Of a stretch of 64,000 nt of DNA, positions 43,320-51,999 are shown in pieces. Every line of letters starts with the position of its first letter. Position 1 is the first letter of the stretch. The stretch is taken from positions 124,001-188,000 of the forward strand of contig CAVSFZ010000026.1 in the NCBI GenBank assembly GCA_963727235.1, written 5' to 3'. Below the pieces are notes generated by a model that saw only the letters and a program-made list of their open reading frames with translations, was not told where the DNA came from and ran no database searches. The stretch comes from CAVPTL01 sp963727235. GTDB lineage: Bacteria; Actinomycetota; Thermoleophilia; Gaiellales; JAICJC01. The translations under genes were made by a program, and so were the position numbers.

Positions 43320-44580
43320 CTGGGCGGTCGGCGTGGTCTGGGCGCAGCCAGACGCTGGCGTGGGCCGGCTGCACCGTGCCGCCCACGACCGATCGCAGCT
43401 CCTCGCACAGCGCGTCCAGGTCGATCTGCTCCCGCAGCCGCTCACTGAAGCCGTTGACGGCCGCCTGAGCGTCGTAGCCGGCGCGGTAGAAGCGCCGGTC
43501 GACGGCACGCTGGATGATTCCGCGCAGCGGCTGAAACGCCGCGGCGACGGCCAGCGTCGAGATGGTCACGGCAAGCGTCCCCGACGATCCCGCCAACCCC
43601 CGCAGCAGCGATCCGATCAACGCCACGCCGCCGAGGTACATCACCGCCAGCACGATCACCAGTGCTGCGTAGATCAGCGTGCGGCGGATGATCACGTCGA
43701 TCTCGAACAGCTTGTACCGAAGGATCGCCACTCCGATCGACACCGGGATCAGCGCCAGGCTGACGAACCACACGTCCATCAGCACGCTCAGCCACAACGG
43801 GTCGGGCCCGCCGTCGGGCCCAAACAATGAGGACAGCACCAGCGCGAAGGCGTACAACATCCCCGAGAGCCCTCCGGCCGCGGCCAGCCACTTGATCTGG
43901 AGCCGCTCCACCGCATCCCCGCGGCGAAACCGGATCACCAGGCTGACCACCGCCGCGACCATCGAGAGTGGGATCAACAACACCACCAGCGTCAGCGCGT
44001 CGAAGACCGGCCCGAGTGCCTGCACGCCGAAGGGATTGTCGTGGCCGGGGAACCCGGCGTCCTTCATCGGTCCCGGATCGAGCACCCCGATCACGACACA
44101 CGCCACCACGGAGAAGCCGCAGGTGTACGCGACCCACCGCCAGCGCGGGCCGGACAGGTGACCGTCGGGATACACCAGCAGCAGGAACACGCCGGTGATT
44201 GCGATCGGCGGAGCCCACACCCACTGGCCCAGCGATGCCACCATCTCACCCGCCGGCAGCGAGTCCGGGTGGAGCTTGAGCCCGTAGTCGCCGTACGCGG
44301 TGGCGAACGAGAGCAGCGCCCATCCCAGGCCGGCGGCGAGCAGCAGCCACCCGATCGGGTTGCGGGGCCTGCGGGTGGCGACCACCACGCTCGACACGGG
44401 GAACATCCAAAAGATCAGCGAGATCATGATCGTGAACAGGAAGCCCGCACCGCTCGCGCCGAAGCTCGATGCGTTTGCGAGATCACGGATCAGCCACTCC
44501 AGCACCAGCGCTGCCAGGAGCAGTGCGGTGGTCACCGCGAAGACGGCCCATGCCAGTCGGCGGAGGGAGCTGTCACTCAT
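43312..44580 (-). CDS. Multi-span sensor-like membrane protein lacking a kinase domain
   Basis: 422 residues. About ten membrane spans arranged as in the input half of many actinobacterial histidine kinases (RRPRNPIGWLLLAAGLGWALLSFATAYGDYGL; AILRYKLFEIDVIIRRTLIYA; VDRRFYRAGYDAQAAVNGFSERLREQIDLDALCEELRSVVGGTVQPAHASVWLRP). It ends there, where a GAF-to-HisKA_3 segment would follow, so no histidine or ATPase domain is present. ATG 44580 is chosen; GTG 44598 is also possible. The stop lies in the palindrome, so the C-terminus may have been cut by it. Confidence 0.75.
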   Translation of the reverse strand: MSDSSLRRLAWAVFAVTTALLLAALVLEWLIRDLANASSFGASGAGFLFTIMISLIFWMFPVSSVVVATRRPRNPIGWLLLAAGLGWALLSFATAYGDYGLKLHPDSLPAGEMVASLGQWVWAPPIAITGVFLLLVYPDGHLSGPRWRWVAYTCGFSVVACVVIGVLDPGPMKDAGFPGHDNPFGVQALGPVFDALTLVVLLIPLSMVAAVVSLVIRFRRGDAVERLQIKWLAAAGGLSGMLYAFALVLSSLFGPDGGPDPLWLSVLMDVWFVSLALIPVSIGVAILRYKLFEIDVIIRRTLIYAALVIVLAVMYLGGVALIGSLLRGLAGSSGTLAVTISTLAVAAAFQPLRGIIQRAVDRRFYRAGYDAQAAVNGFSERLREQIDLDALCEELRSVVGGTVQPAHASVWLRPDHADRPGE

Positions 44581-44634
44581 CCCTTGGGAGTGTCCCACGC
44601 AGCCGTCTCGGGATCGTTACGGCCGACCGTCAAC

Positions 44635-44667
44635 GTGAATAAAAGGTGCCAGGCACCTTTTATTCAC
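44635..44667. repeat. 33-bp perfect palindrome, copy 3
   Basis: Arms identical to the copy at 26158; the center base is A44651 instead of T. The TGA stop of the leftward zinc-ribbon gene is at 44664-44666, using a different frame of the same GTGAATAA end. It lies between two leftward genes. Confidence 0.8.
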
Positions 44668-45068
44668 CCTGTGTGAGCTGTGACTGCGAGGGAGCTGAGG
44701 TCGATCGGTTCGATTGGGGCCCAGACGGTGCGTTCGCCGCAGTCGGGGCAAAATTCCGGTTCGGCGGGATGGTGGTGGGGCTGGGTGACGGCCGCCCTGA
44801 TCAGGCGGGATTCCACGTCGAAAGCCGCCTCGCCGGTGCTATCGGAGATGCGCTGGGCCTGTGCATGCAGCAGCTCCGCGTCGTAGCCGACGGTGATCCG
44901 GGAGCCGCAGTACCCGCAGAGCGCCATCCGGGAGATGAACGGGGCGGACGACTTGTGGGCGCTGTCCGCCCGGCGAAATGCCTTCCAGAGCACCCAAACG
45001 AGCACAATTAGGGGCACTTTCAGCACCAGCCCCAGGAATACCAGAGCCCACAGATCACCGTTTCCCAT
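44664..45068 (-). CDS. Hypothetical membrane protein with zinc ribbon
   Basis: 134 residues. One N-terminal span (LWALVFLGLVLKVPLIVLVWVLWKAF) and a C-terminal zinc-ribbon made of CGYCG (about 51-55) and CPDCG (about 107-111). A helical segment between them (ELLHAQAQRISDSTGEAAFDVESRLIRAAV) is of unknown role. Start ATG 45068; TAGGCT lies 10 nt upstream at 45079-45084. Not assigned to a family. Confidence 0.65.
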   Translation of the reverse strand: MGNGDLWALVFLGLVLKVPLIVLVWVLWKAFRRADSAHKSSAPFISRMALCGYCGSRITVGYDAELLHAQAQRISDSTGEAAFDVESRLIRAAVTQPHHHPAEPEFCPDCGERTVWAPIEPIDLSSLAVTAHTG

Positions 45069-45151
45069 GAGAACCCGAAGCCTACCCTCTTAACGCCCGC
45101 TGAACACGCCGTCGTCAAGCATCTGCACAATTGTGTCGAAACCCTGATCCG

Positions 45152-45850
45152 ATGGACGATTCTCAGCGCGAACAGATGCTGATGTTGGCCCGTGGCGTTC
45201 TTCCCGAGTTGCCATGCACGATTCAGGTGCTCTCCGAAGACGGCGGGTCGTTCGACCTGCTCGTCCAGATCGAGCAGGACGGGCTCCTGCACGCGATCGC
45301 GCCGCGCGACCGCATACGCGACCGGCTGCGCGTGCTGGGCCGGATCGTCGACGCCACTCGTGGCCGGTACGAAGTCGAGCTCGAGGTGATGGAGTCGTTC
45401 TGGCACTCCCAGACCGAGGTGTTGACCCACCTCGCGGTCAACAGCGTCCAGCATCAGAAGATGCGCCGGGCCTCCCCACGCGTGCGCGTCGGCACCGACG
45501 CCACGCTGCGGGTGCTGTTCTCACGCACGCAGCCCAACGGCTCGGAGTTGGAGGTCAAGCTCGCCGACGTCTCGTCCACCGGCGCAGCCTTCAACTCCCC
45601 CAAGCCCGTCGACCCGGGCGACATGATCGCCATCGACGCAACCCTGAACGGCCACGACATGTCCTTCGAGGCGCGGGTAATCCGCTGTGACCTCGCCCCC
45701 TGGGGACGGTTCCGGGTGGGATGTCAGCTGACCACGGTGGCGGACTCCGACCGCGAGCTGATCGCGCGCATGGCCGACGAGGCCCCCGTCGGCTCGGCGG
45801 AGCAGCGCAAACCCGAAGTGGTCGAAGCCCGCAAGCGCCTTCTCGGGTAG
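45152..45850 (+). CDS. PilZ-domain c-di-GMP-binding protein
   Basis: 232 residues. An N-terminal YcgR-like domain (about 20-95) precedes a PilZ domain with the two binding motifs RRASPR at 105-110 (RxxxR type) and DVSSTG at 139-144 (DxSxxG). Such proteins change motility, exopolysaccharide or export when c-di-GMP binds. AACCCT lies exactly 6 nt before ATG 45152, a weak version of the local -10 box. Downstream are a structured leader and a pilin-like gene. Confidence 0.88.
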   Translation: MDDSQREQMLMLARGVLPELPCTIQVLSEDGGSFDLLVQIEQDGLLHAIAPRDRIRDRLRVLGRIVDATRGRYEVELEVMESFWHSQTEVLTHLAVNSVQHQKMRRASPRVRVGTDATLRVLFSRTQPNGSELEVKLADVSSTGAAFNSPKPVDPGDMIAIDATLNGHDMSFEARVIRCDLAPWGRFRVGCQLTTVADSDRELIARMADEAPVGSAEQRKPEVVEARKRLLG

Positions 45851-45852
45851 CG

Positions 45853-45965
45853 GTTTTGCGGCGAAACAATTCCCTTGAAAGGGGGACGCGCCGCATACCT
45901 CATCGTGGGGATGGTAAGTGACCGTCCATCCGACCATAACGAGACCAGGCGCCCGGAGTGAGGGT
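45853..45965 (+). ncRNA. Structured leader RNA upstream of pilin-like gene
   Basis: TGCGGCG (about 45857) pairs with CGCCGCA (about 45889) around a helix capped by a GAAA tetraloop (CCCTT-GAAA-GGGGG) and flanked by AAAC and GACGC. This resembles the first half of a GEMM c-di-GMP-I aptamer, but the GCAAAGC segment is missing. TACC..GGTA and further pairing follow. The next gene has a strong ribosome site, so a riboswitch controlling it is plausible. Confidence 0.4.
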
Positions 45966-45997
45966 GCACGGCAGTGTGGAGATGGAGGAAGTCGGCA

Positions 45998-46162
45998 ATG
46001 GTCAAGCGGATCCTCACCGAGACCTGTGGCAGCGTTGCGTCCGAAGTCAGCTTCGGCGCAATGGTGATCGGGATACTTGTTCTCGGAGGCCTGTTTTCGG
46101 TAGCACAGATCGAGGGTGTCTCGTTCACCGTGCTGCTGCATCAGATTCAAAACGGGCACTAA
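45998..46162 (+). CDS. Small pilin-like (Flp-type) protein
   Basis: 54 residues: a short basic head (MVKRILTETCG), then SVASEVSFGAMVIGILVLGGLF, one membrane-length hydrophobic helix, and a short tail. Gly11 followed by Glu at +5 of the mature form fits the prepilin-peptidase cut site, as in Flp pilins. GGAGGAA is 7 nt before ATG 45998, one of the few strong ribosome sites here. Preceded by a structured leader and a PilZ gene. No tad genes are in the window, so pilin status is inference. Confidence 0.55.
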   Translation: MVKRILTETCGSVASEVSFGAMVIGILVLGGLFSVAQIEGVSFTVLLHQIQNGH

Positions 46163-46216
46163 TCGCAGTCGCGTAGCCTCGGGCTGATCGGGAGGTTCCG
46201 ATCGCACGTCCGAAGC

Positions 46217-46222
46217 TACGCT
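46217..46222 (+). promoter_or_regulatory. -10 box TACGCT for ABC exporter operon
   Basis: Spacer GCCTGC (6 nt) to GTG 46229. Confidence 0.6.
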
Positions 46223-46228
46223 GCCTGC

Positions 46229-48040
46229 GTGATCTTCAGACGTCTACTGGGATTCCTGCGCCCGTATCGGGTTCACGTGATCGTCTCGTCGCTGCTCGCA
46301 GTTGCCGCGCAGATCGTCGGGCTGACGATCCCCTACCTGACCGGCGAAGTGATCAACGCCCTGCCGCCGGACGGCACCAGCCGCTCGACCGTGTACGAGC
46401 TGGCCGGCCTGATCGTGCTGGCCGGCGCGTTCAAGGGTGTGCTCACCTACTACCGCCGGCAGCTGGCCGGACGGCTGTCACTGTCGGTCGAGTACGACCT
46501 GCGAAACGCCACCTATAAGCACCTGCAGCGACTGTCGTATGCGTTCTTCGACCGCCACCAGACCGGGCAGCTGATGTCGCGGGCCACCGTCGATCTCCAG
46601 CTGGTGCGGGTGTTTCTGGGCTACGGCCTGATCTTCTTCACCCAGAACTTCGTCACGGTCTTCGTGGTGGTGATCGCGCTGGCGCTGATCGATTGGCAGC
46701 TGGCGCTGGTGGCGCTGGCGATCTCACCGGTTCTGGCGTACTCCGCCTACCGCTACTCGGTCAAGGCCCAGCCGGTGGTGAAGGACGTGCAGCAGAAGAT
46801 CGCGGACGTCACCACGATCGCCGAGGAGAACATCGTCGGCGTGCGGGTGGTCAAGGCCTTCGCTCAGGAGGACACCCAGCAGCGGCACTTCGGCAGCGCC
46901 ACCGAACGCGTCTTCCGCCGGTCAATGGACGCCGCCAAGCTGGCCGCCACCTACGTCCCCTTCATGTCAGTGCTGCCCAGCGTGGGAATCGCGGCGGTGA
47001 TCCTGCTCGGCGGCCAGAAGGTGATCGACGGCGACATGACTCTGGGTGCGTTCTTCGCCGCCAACGGGTACATGCTGCTGCTGACCGCGCCGCTGCGATC
47101 GGTGGGCATGTGGGTCGGCCAGTACCAGCGTGCGATGGCAGCCGGTGAGCGGATCTTCGAAGTGCTCGACTCCGAGCGCGACATCATCGAGCCTGCCGAC
47201 GCCCGTGGGCTCCCCGAAGGACCGGGGCACGTCTCGTTCCAGCACGTCGAGTTTGGTTATGACGACAGCCGCCCGGTGCTGCACGACGTCGATCTCGAAA
47301 TCGAGGCCGGGTCGACCGTTGCCCTGATCGGCCCCACCGGCTGCGGCAAAACCACCCTCACCACCCTGATCCCGCGCTTCTACGACGTCGCCGGAGGGCA
47401 GGTGCGGGTGGACGGGGCCGACGTCCGCACGCTGACCCTCGACTCGCTCCGCCAGCAGGTCGGGATCGTCAGCCAAGACACGTTCCTTTTCTCGACCACG
47501 GTGGCCGAGAACATCGCCTACGGCGCCGCCTGGGCGACCCCCGAGCAGATCGTGCAGGCCGCCCGCCAGGCGCAGGCCCATGAGTTCATCTGCGACCTTC
47601 CCGACGGCTACGAGACCCGCGTGGGCGAACGCGGGCTGACGCTCTCCGGCGGGCAGCGGCAGCGGATCGCAATCGCCCGCGCGCTTCTGATGAACCCGCG
47701 GGTGCTGATCCTCGACGACGCCACCGCCTCGGTTGACGCGTCCACCGAGGCGCGCATCAAGCTGGCGCTGCGCGAGGTGATGAAGGGCCGAACGACCCTG
47801 ATCATCGCCCACCGCCTCTCCACCATCTCGATGGCCGATCGGGTGGTGGTGCTCGATCGCGGCCGGATCGTCGGCGACGGCGTCCACGACGAGCTGGTGG
47901 AGTCCAGCGAGGTGTATCGCCAGATCCACCAGTACGGGCTGGTCGACCGCACCTTCGTGGCGCTCGACCCCGACGGCGCCCCGATCGAGAAGGACGGGGA
48001 GCAACCGGCGCCCCGCGCCGCCCAGGGACGGCTGCCGTGA
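46229..48040 (+). CDS. ABC exporter half-transporter 1
   Basis: 603 residues. Six-span permease domain (1 to about 320) and ATPase domain with Walker A GPTGCGKT, Q-loop VSQDTFLFS, signature LSGGQRQRIAIARALL, Walker B VLILDDATA and switch His in IIAHRLSTIS. After Walker B comes Asp-Asp (LDDATASVD), so the catalytic Glu is replaced by Asp. Such a non-canonical site is usual in one half of heterodimeric exporters. The next gene overlaps by 4 bp and supplies the other half. Substrate unknown. Confidence 0.93.
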   Translation: MIFRRLLGFLRPYRVHVIVSSLLAVAAQIVGLTIPYLTGEVINALPPDGTSRSTVYELAGLIVLAGAFKGVLTYYRRQLAGRLSLSVEYDLRNATYKHLQRLSYAFFDRHQTGQLMSRATVDLQLVRVFLGYGLIFFTQNFVTVFVVVIALALIDWQLALVALAISPVLAYSAYRYSVKAQPVVKDVQQKIADVTTIAEENIVGVRVVKAFAQEDTQQRHFGSATERVFRRSMDAAKLAATYVPFMSVLPSVGIAAVILLGGQKVIDGDMTLGAFFAANGYMLLLTAPLRSVGMWVGQYQRAMAAGERIFEVLDSERDIIEPADARGLPEGPGHVSFQHVEFGYDDSRPVLHDVDLEIEAGSTVALIGPTGCGKTTLTTLIPRFYDVAGGQVRVDGADVRTLTLDSLRQQVGIVSQDTFLFSTTVAENIAYGAAWATPEQIVQAARQAQAHEFICDLPDGYETRVGERGLTLSGGQRQRIAIARALLMNPRVLILDDATASVDASTEARIKLALREVMKGRTTLIIAHRLSTISMADRVVVLDRGRIVGDGVHDELVESSEVYRQIHQYGLVDRTFVALDPDGAPIEKDGEQPAPRAAQGRLP

Positions 48041-49785
48041 AGCTCGGCGCAAACACGCGCAGGATGCGGGGCCTCCTGCGGTACGCGCGGCCGTACTGGT
48101 TTAGGGGCACGATCGCACTGGTCGCGCTGCTGATCACAACCGCCACCGCGATCGCCGGCCCCGTGATCGCCAAGTACGCCATCGACAACGGCATCGCCAA
48201 GGGCGACATGCAGGTGGTGGAGCTGTCGGTGGGCGTGTACCTTGTGGTCGCCGTGGCCGGCTGGCTGTTCGGCTGCTGTCAGAACTATCTGACCAGCTGG
48301 GTAGGCGAACGGATGCTGGCCGACCTGCGCAAGAACCTGTTCGCCCACGTGCAATCGCTCGACCTGGGGTACTTCGAGCGCACCCGCACCGGCTGGGTGA
48401 TCTCGCGCATCACCAACGACGTCGAGGCTCTCAACACGCTGGTGACCGACGGCGCCACCACGCTGATCCAAAACGGCGTGACGCTGATCGGGTCGGCGAT
48501 CGTGCTGGTGATCATCGACTGGCGGCTGGCGCTGGCCACGCTGGTCGTGTTCCCGGCGATGGCGATCTCGACCGTGATCTTCCGCCGGTTCTCGGCGCGG
48601 GCGTACAAACGCACGCGCGAGCGGCTGGCCGACGTCACCGCCACCCTGCAGGAGGATCTCTCCGGCGTCCGCGTCGTCCAGGCGTTTCGGCGCGAGCAGA
48701 TCAACTACGACCGGTTCGTGGAGGTCAACCAGACCTACCGCACCGCCAACGTCGACACGGTCAACGCGGCCTCGGTGTACTTCCCGTTCGTGGAGCTGCT
48801 GTCGGCGATCGCGGTTGCAATCGTGCTCGGCTACGGCGGCACGCTGGTGTTCGACGGTCAGATGACGGCCGGCGGCCTGTTCGCGTTCATCGCCCTTCTG
48901 GGCAACTTCTTCGACCCGGTGCAGCAGCTGTCGCAGTTCTACCAGACCTATCTCAGCGCCAACGCGGCCCTCGACAAGATCTTTGACGTGATGGAGACGC
49001 CGGCGGGCATGACCGACAAGCCCGATGCCGTCGAGCTGGACGAGATCGTCGGGGCGGTCGCCATCGAGCACCTCAGCTTCCGCTACGCGGAGGAATCCCC
49101 GCTGGTCCTCGACGACGTCGACTTCACGGTGGAGCCGGGACAGACAGTCGCCCTGGTGGGACACACCGGCGCCGGCAAGTCGACCCTGGTGAAGCTCTTG
49201 ACCCGTTTCTACGACCCCACCGCCGGGCGGATCACGATCGACGGGCACGATCTGCGCGATGTCCGTACCGAGTCGCTGCGCCGCCAGATCGGAATCGTGC
49301 CCCAGGAGGGATTCCTGTTCTCGGGGACGGTGCGCGACAACATCGCGTTCGGACGCCCGGATGCGACCATCGAGGACGTCCGCGCCGCTGCCGAGGCGGT
49401 CGGCGCCGCAGGGTTCATCGAGGAGCTCGAGAGCGGCTATGAGACCGAGATCCAGGAGCGGGGATCGCGGTTGTCGGTGGGGCAGCGCCAGCTGATTGCC
49501 TTCGCTCGGGCGTTCCTGTCGGATCCGCGGCTGCTGATCCTGGACGAGGCCACCTCCAGCGTCGACATCCCCACCGAGGCCCACATCGAGCACGCCCTGC
49601 GGACGCTTCTGCACGACCGCACCTCGTTCGTGGTCGCCCACCGGCTGTCGACGATCCGAAGCGCAGACATGATCGTGGTGCTGGAGCACGGCACCGTGGT
49701 GGAAGCCGGCACCCACGAGCAGCTGATCGCCCGCCGCGGACGCTACTTCTCGCTGTACGACGACTGGGTCGAGGCGGTGGCCTAA
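48037..49785 (+). CDS. ABC exporter half-transporter 2
   Basis: 582 residues. Permease domain then ATPase domain with Walker A GHTGAGKS, Q-loop VPQEGFLFSG, signature LSVGQRQLIAFARAFL and Walker B LLILDEATSSVD with the canonical catalytic Glu, and VVAHRLSTI. It carries the intact site missing in its partner, so the pair is probably an asymmetric heterodimer. GTG 48037 overlaps the upstream stop (GTGA). Confidence 0.94.
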   Translation: MKLGANTRRMRGLLRYARPYWFRGTIALVALLITTATAIAGPVIAKYAIDNGIAKGDMQVVELSVGVYLVVAVAGWLFGCCQNYLTSWVGERMLADLRKNLFAHVQSLDLGYFERTRTGWVISRITNDVEALNTLVTDGATTLIQNGVTLIGSAIVLVIIDWRLALATLVVFPAMAISTVIFRRFSARAYKRTRERLADVTATLQEDLSGVRVVQAFRREQINYDRFVEVNQTYRTANVDTVNAASVYFPFVELLSAIAVAIVLGYGGTLVFDGQMTAGGLFAFIALLGNFFDPVQQLSQFYQTYLSANAALDKIFDVMETPAGMTDKPDAVELDEIVGAVAIEHLSFRYAEESPLVLDDVDFTVEPGQTVALVGHTGAGKSTLVKLLTRFYDPTAGRITIDGHDLRDVRTESLRRQIGIVPQEGFLFSGTVRDNIAFGRPDATIEDVRAAAEAVGAAGFIEELESGYETEIQERGSRLSVGQRQLIAFARAFLSDPRLLILDEATSSVDIPTEAHIEHALRTLLHDRTSFVVAHRLSTIRSADMIVVLEHGTVVEAGTHEQLIARRGRYFSLYDDWVEAVA

Positions 49786-49853
49786 CACGCGACCACGCGC
49801 TTGCGGGTAATGGTTCTTACTCAAGCGCCGCGGCCGATCTACCGATAGGCAGC

Positions 49854-50993
49854 ATGATGAGGGGTCAACTCGTGAAGTTGGCGCTCGGCGTGCTCCTGTA
49901 TGCGTGCATGGCGGCTCCTGCTCAGGCGGCAACGGTTGCGTTTTCGGACGTACCGGCGACGTCGTGGGCGCGCACCCAGATCACCTGGTCGGCATCCAAC
50001 GGGTGGGTGGCACCGCGCACCGCCACCACCTTCGGCCCGGGAAAGGCGGCGACCCGGATGGCTGCCGCCCGCCTGCTGGCCCATCTGGCTCAAGCCCAGA
50101 ACGGCACCCCGATCGCCGCCAATCCGTATGCACAGGCGGTCACGGCCGGCTGGATCATCCCCGGCACCGGTGCGGATCAGCAGATCCAGCAGTGGGAGTT
50201 TGATCGCGGCATCCTGCGTGTGATGGGACTGATGCCGCAGGTGAAGCTGATCGGCCACCTGCAGACGGCCGACGAGTGGCGGCCGCGGCTGCCGTTTGCC
50301 TTCGGGATCGAGCAGGCTGTGCGAGCGCTGGGCGCGCGCGTCAACGCCCCCGACGGGTCGGATGGATGGGAGACCTGGCCGCGCACGCCGCTGCGACGCC
50401 TGAACCTGGCAGTACAGGCCTATGCACTGGCTCACCTCAGCCCGTGGGCGCGCCAAGACGTGACCGCCAAGACCCTCGTCCAGCACGCGCTGCCGGCATG
50501 GTCGCCGCTGCGGCAGAAGGTCTTGGGGATGGCCCTCCAGTACGCCGGGGCGCCGTACGTGTGGGCGGGCGAATGGCCCACCACCGCATCTCCCTACGGC
50601 ACCCAGGCCGCCGGCGGATTCGACTGCTCGGGATTTGTCTGGTGGATCATGAAGGAGCACACCTACACGCTCGCCAACGGCTTCGCCTGGAGTGGGAACG
50701 CTGCCATCCAGGCCCGCAGCACCTATGACATGGCCGCCGCCCTGCCGGTGGCAAAACGGATCCGCTACGCCAACCTGAAGCCGGGCGACATCCTGTTTTG
50801 GAGCTCTGCACCCAAGGGCGTCAACACCGCCTCGGCGACCGTCTACCACACCGGCATCTACCTGGGGAAGGGCTGGACGATCAACAGCCACGGATCGGGG
50901 GACGGAGTGACGCTCGATTTCATGGGAGCGGGCGCCGGCTGGTATCACGACGCGTTCGCGTTCGGCTGGCGGGTCCTGCCGGCAGGCCGCTGA
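49854..50993 (+). CDS. Secreted NlpC/P60 peptidase with SLH-like domain
   Basis: 379 residues. Signal peptide (1-25, cut near AQAA), an S-layer-homology-like start (FSDVPATSWARTQITWSASNGWV, 30-52) and further similar repeats, then a C-terminal NlpC/P60 domain. Catalytic Cys258 is in GGFDCSGFV, His332 in VYHTGIYLG, and a third residue in INSHGSGDG. It probably cleaves peptidoglycan cross-link peptides at the cell surface. Two ATGs (49854, 49857) are adjacent. Confidence 0.88.
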   Translation: MMRGQLVKLALGVLLYACMAAPAQAATVAFSDVPATSWARTQITWSASNGWVAPRTATTFGPGKAATRMAAARLLAHLAQAQNGTPIAANPYAQAVTAGWIIPGTGADQQIQQWEFDRGILRVMGLMPQVKLIGHLQTADEWRPRLPFAFGIEQAVRALGARVNAPDGSDGWETWPRTPLRRLNLAVQAYALAHLSPWARQDVTAKTLVQHALPAWSPLRQKVLGMALQYAGAPYVWAGEWPTTASPYGTQAAGGFDCSGFVWWIMKEHTYTLANGFAWSGNAAIQARSTYDMAAALPVAKRIRYANLKPGDILFWSSAPKGVNTASATVYHTGIYLGKGWTINSHGSGDGVTLDFMGAGAGWYHDAFAFGWRVLPAGR

Positions 50994-51009
50994 CCAACCC
51001 TTGGTGCGA

Positions 51010-51015
51010 TAGCCT
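51010..51015 (+). promoter_or_regulatory. -10 box TAGCCT for HD-domain gene
   Basis: Spacer GACGCC (6 nt) to GTG 51022. It lies 16 bp past the preceding stop. Confidence 0.65.
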
Positions 51016-51021
51016 GACGCC

Positions 51022-51927
51022 GTGACCGACGACGTCGACAGCCCCGAACTCGAGCCCGAGGAGATTCCGCAAGGAGCCGACCCCGAGCCGGGTACACCGG
51101 TCAGCCCGCGAGCCGAGCGGGGCGCCCGGATGACTCCGACCGAGGCGATCCGCGACATGCGGATCACGCTGCCGGCGCGCGGCAACCGCACGTTGCGTGA
51201 CGTGATCGACCGGGTCAACCGCGAAGACTCGCTCAAGGCGCTGTGGCACGCCGCCAACGTCAACGCGGTCACGCGGCTCCAGATCAACGATCACTCCTGG
51301 GTGCACATCCAGATCGTCACCAACATCGGCCTCAAGCTGGTGCGTGAGCTGCGCCGCGCCGGTGTCGAGCCGGGCATGGTGACCGACTACGGCATGCGCC
51401 AGGAGGATGCCGAGGTGGTGGTCGTGCTCGGCTGCCTGACCCACTGCCTGGGGATGGCGGTACACCGCAACGGCCACGAGGAGATGAGCCTGTTCCTGGC
51501 CGCCGACCGGCTGCCGCGGCTGCTGGAGGGGGTCTACGACGAGCCCGACAAGACGATCGTCGAAGCCGAGGTGCTGCAGACGATCATCTCGCACCGATCC
51601 GACGGCCAGCCGTTGTCGGTGGAAGCCGGGATCGTCCGGGTTGCAGACGCACTGGACATGGCCAAAGGCCGGTCGCGCATCCCGTTCGAAGCCGGTCGAG
51701 TGTCGATCCATTCGCTGTCGGCCGCGGCCATCGAGGCGGTGCGTATCCACCACGACTCCGGGAATGTGCTGGTGGACATCGAGATGAACAACTCGGCCGG
51801 CCTCTATCAGGTCGACAACCTGCTGCGGAGCAAGCTGCGGGGCTCCGGCCTGGAGAAGCACATCACCGTGCGGGCGACCATCGAGGGTGAGTCGGAGAAG
51901 CGGCTGCTGCCGCCGTTTGAGCTGTAG
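51022..51927 (+). CDS. HD-domain-family protein with altered metal site
   Basis: 301 residues. An acidic, Pro-rich N-terminus (1-35) precedes an HD-fold domain. His91 (NDHSWVH) is the first ligand. The motif that should be His-Asp reads THCLGM, with Cys142 in place of Asp, then AVHRNGHEE and the late ADALDMAKGRSRIP with its Asp. Close relatives (COG3294 type) keep HD, from memory. The substitution suggests a changed or lost phosphohydrolase activity. Confidence 0.72.
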   Translation: MTDDVDSPELEPEEIPQGADPEPGTPVSPRAERGARMTPTEAIRDMRITLPARGNRTLRDVIDRVNREDSLKALWHAANVNAVTRLQINDHSWVHIQIVTNIGLKLVRELRRAGVEPGMVTDYGMRQEDAEVVVVLGCLTHCLGMAVHRNGHEEMSLFLAADRLPRLLEGVYDEPDKTIVEAEVLQTIISHRSDGQPLSVEAGIVRVADALDMAKGRSRIPFEAGRVSIHSLSAAAIEAVRIHHDSGNVLVDIEMNNSAGLYQVDNLLRSKLRGSGLEKHITVRATIEGESEKRLLPPFEL

Positions 51928-51984
51928 CGCGCCCGGGATATCCGCCGCGTATGTGGTGCCGTTGTTGGCAAGATGGCAATCTGG

Positions 51985-51990
51985 TAGGCT
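51985..51990 (+). promoter_or_regulatory. -10 box TAGGCT for secreted endonuclease-fold gene
   Basis: Nine nt to GTG 52000, so at most a 2-3 nt leader. Confidence 0.45.
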
Positions 51991-51999
51991 CGCGGCGCT

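Noticed and set aside
44646..45011. Plus-strand frame starting in palindrome copy 3
   Set aside because: Antisense to the zinc-ribbon gene; its first residues come from the palindrome, as also seen at 26169.
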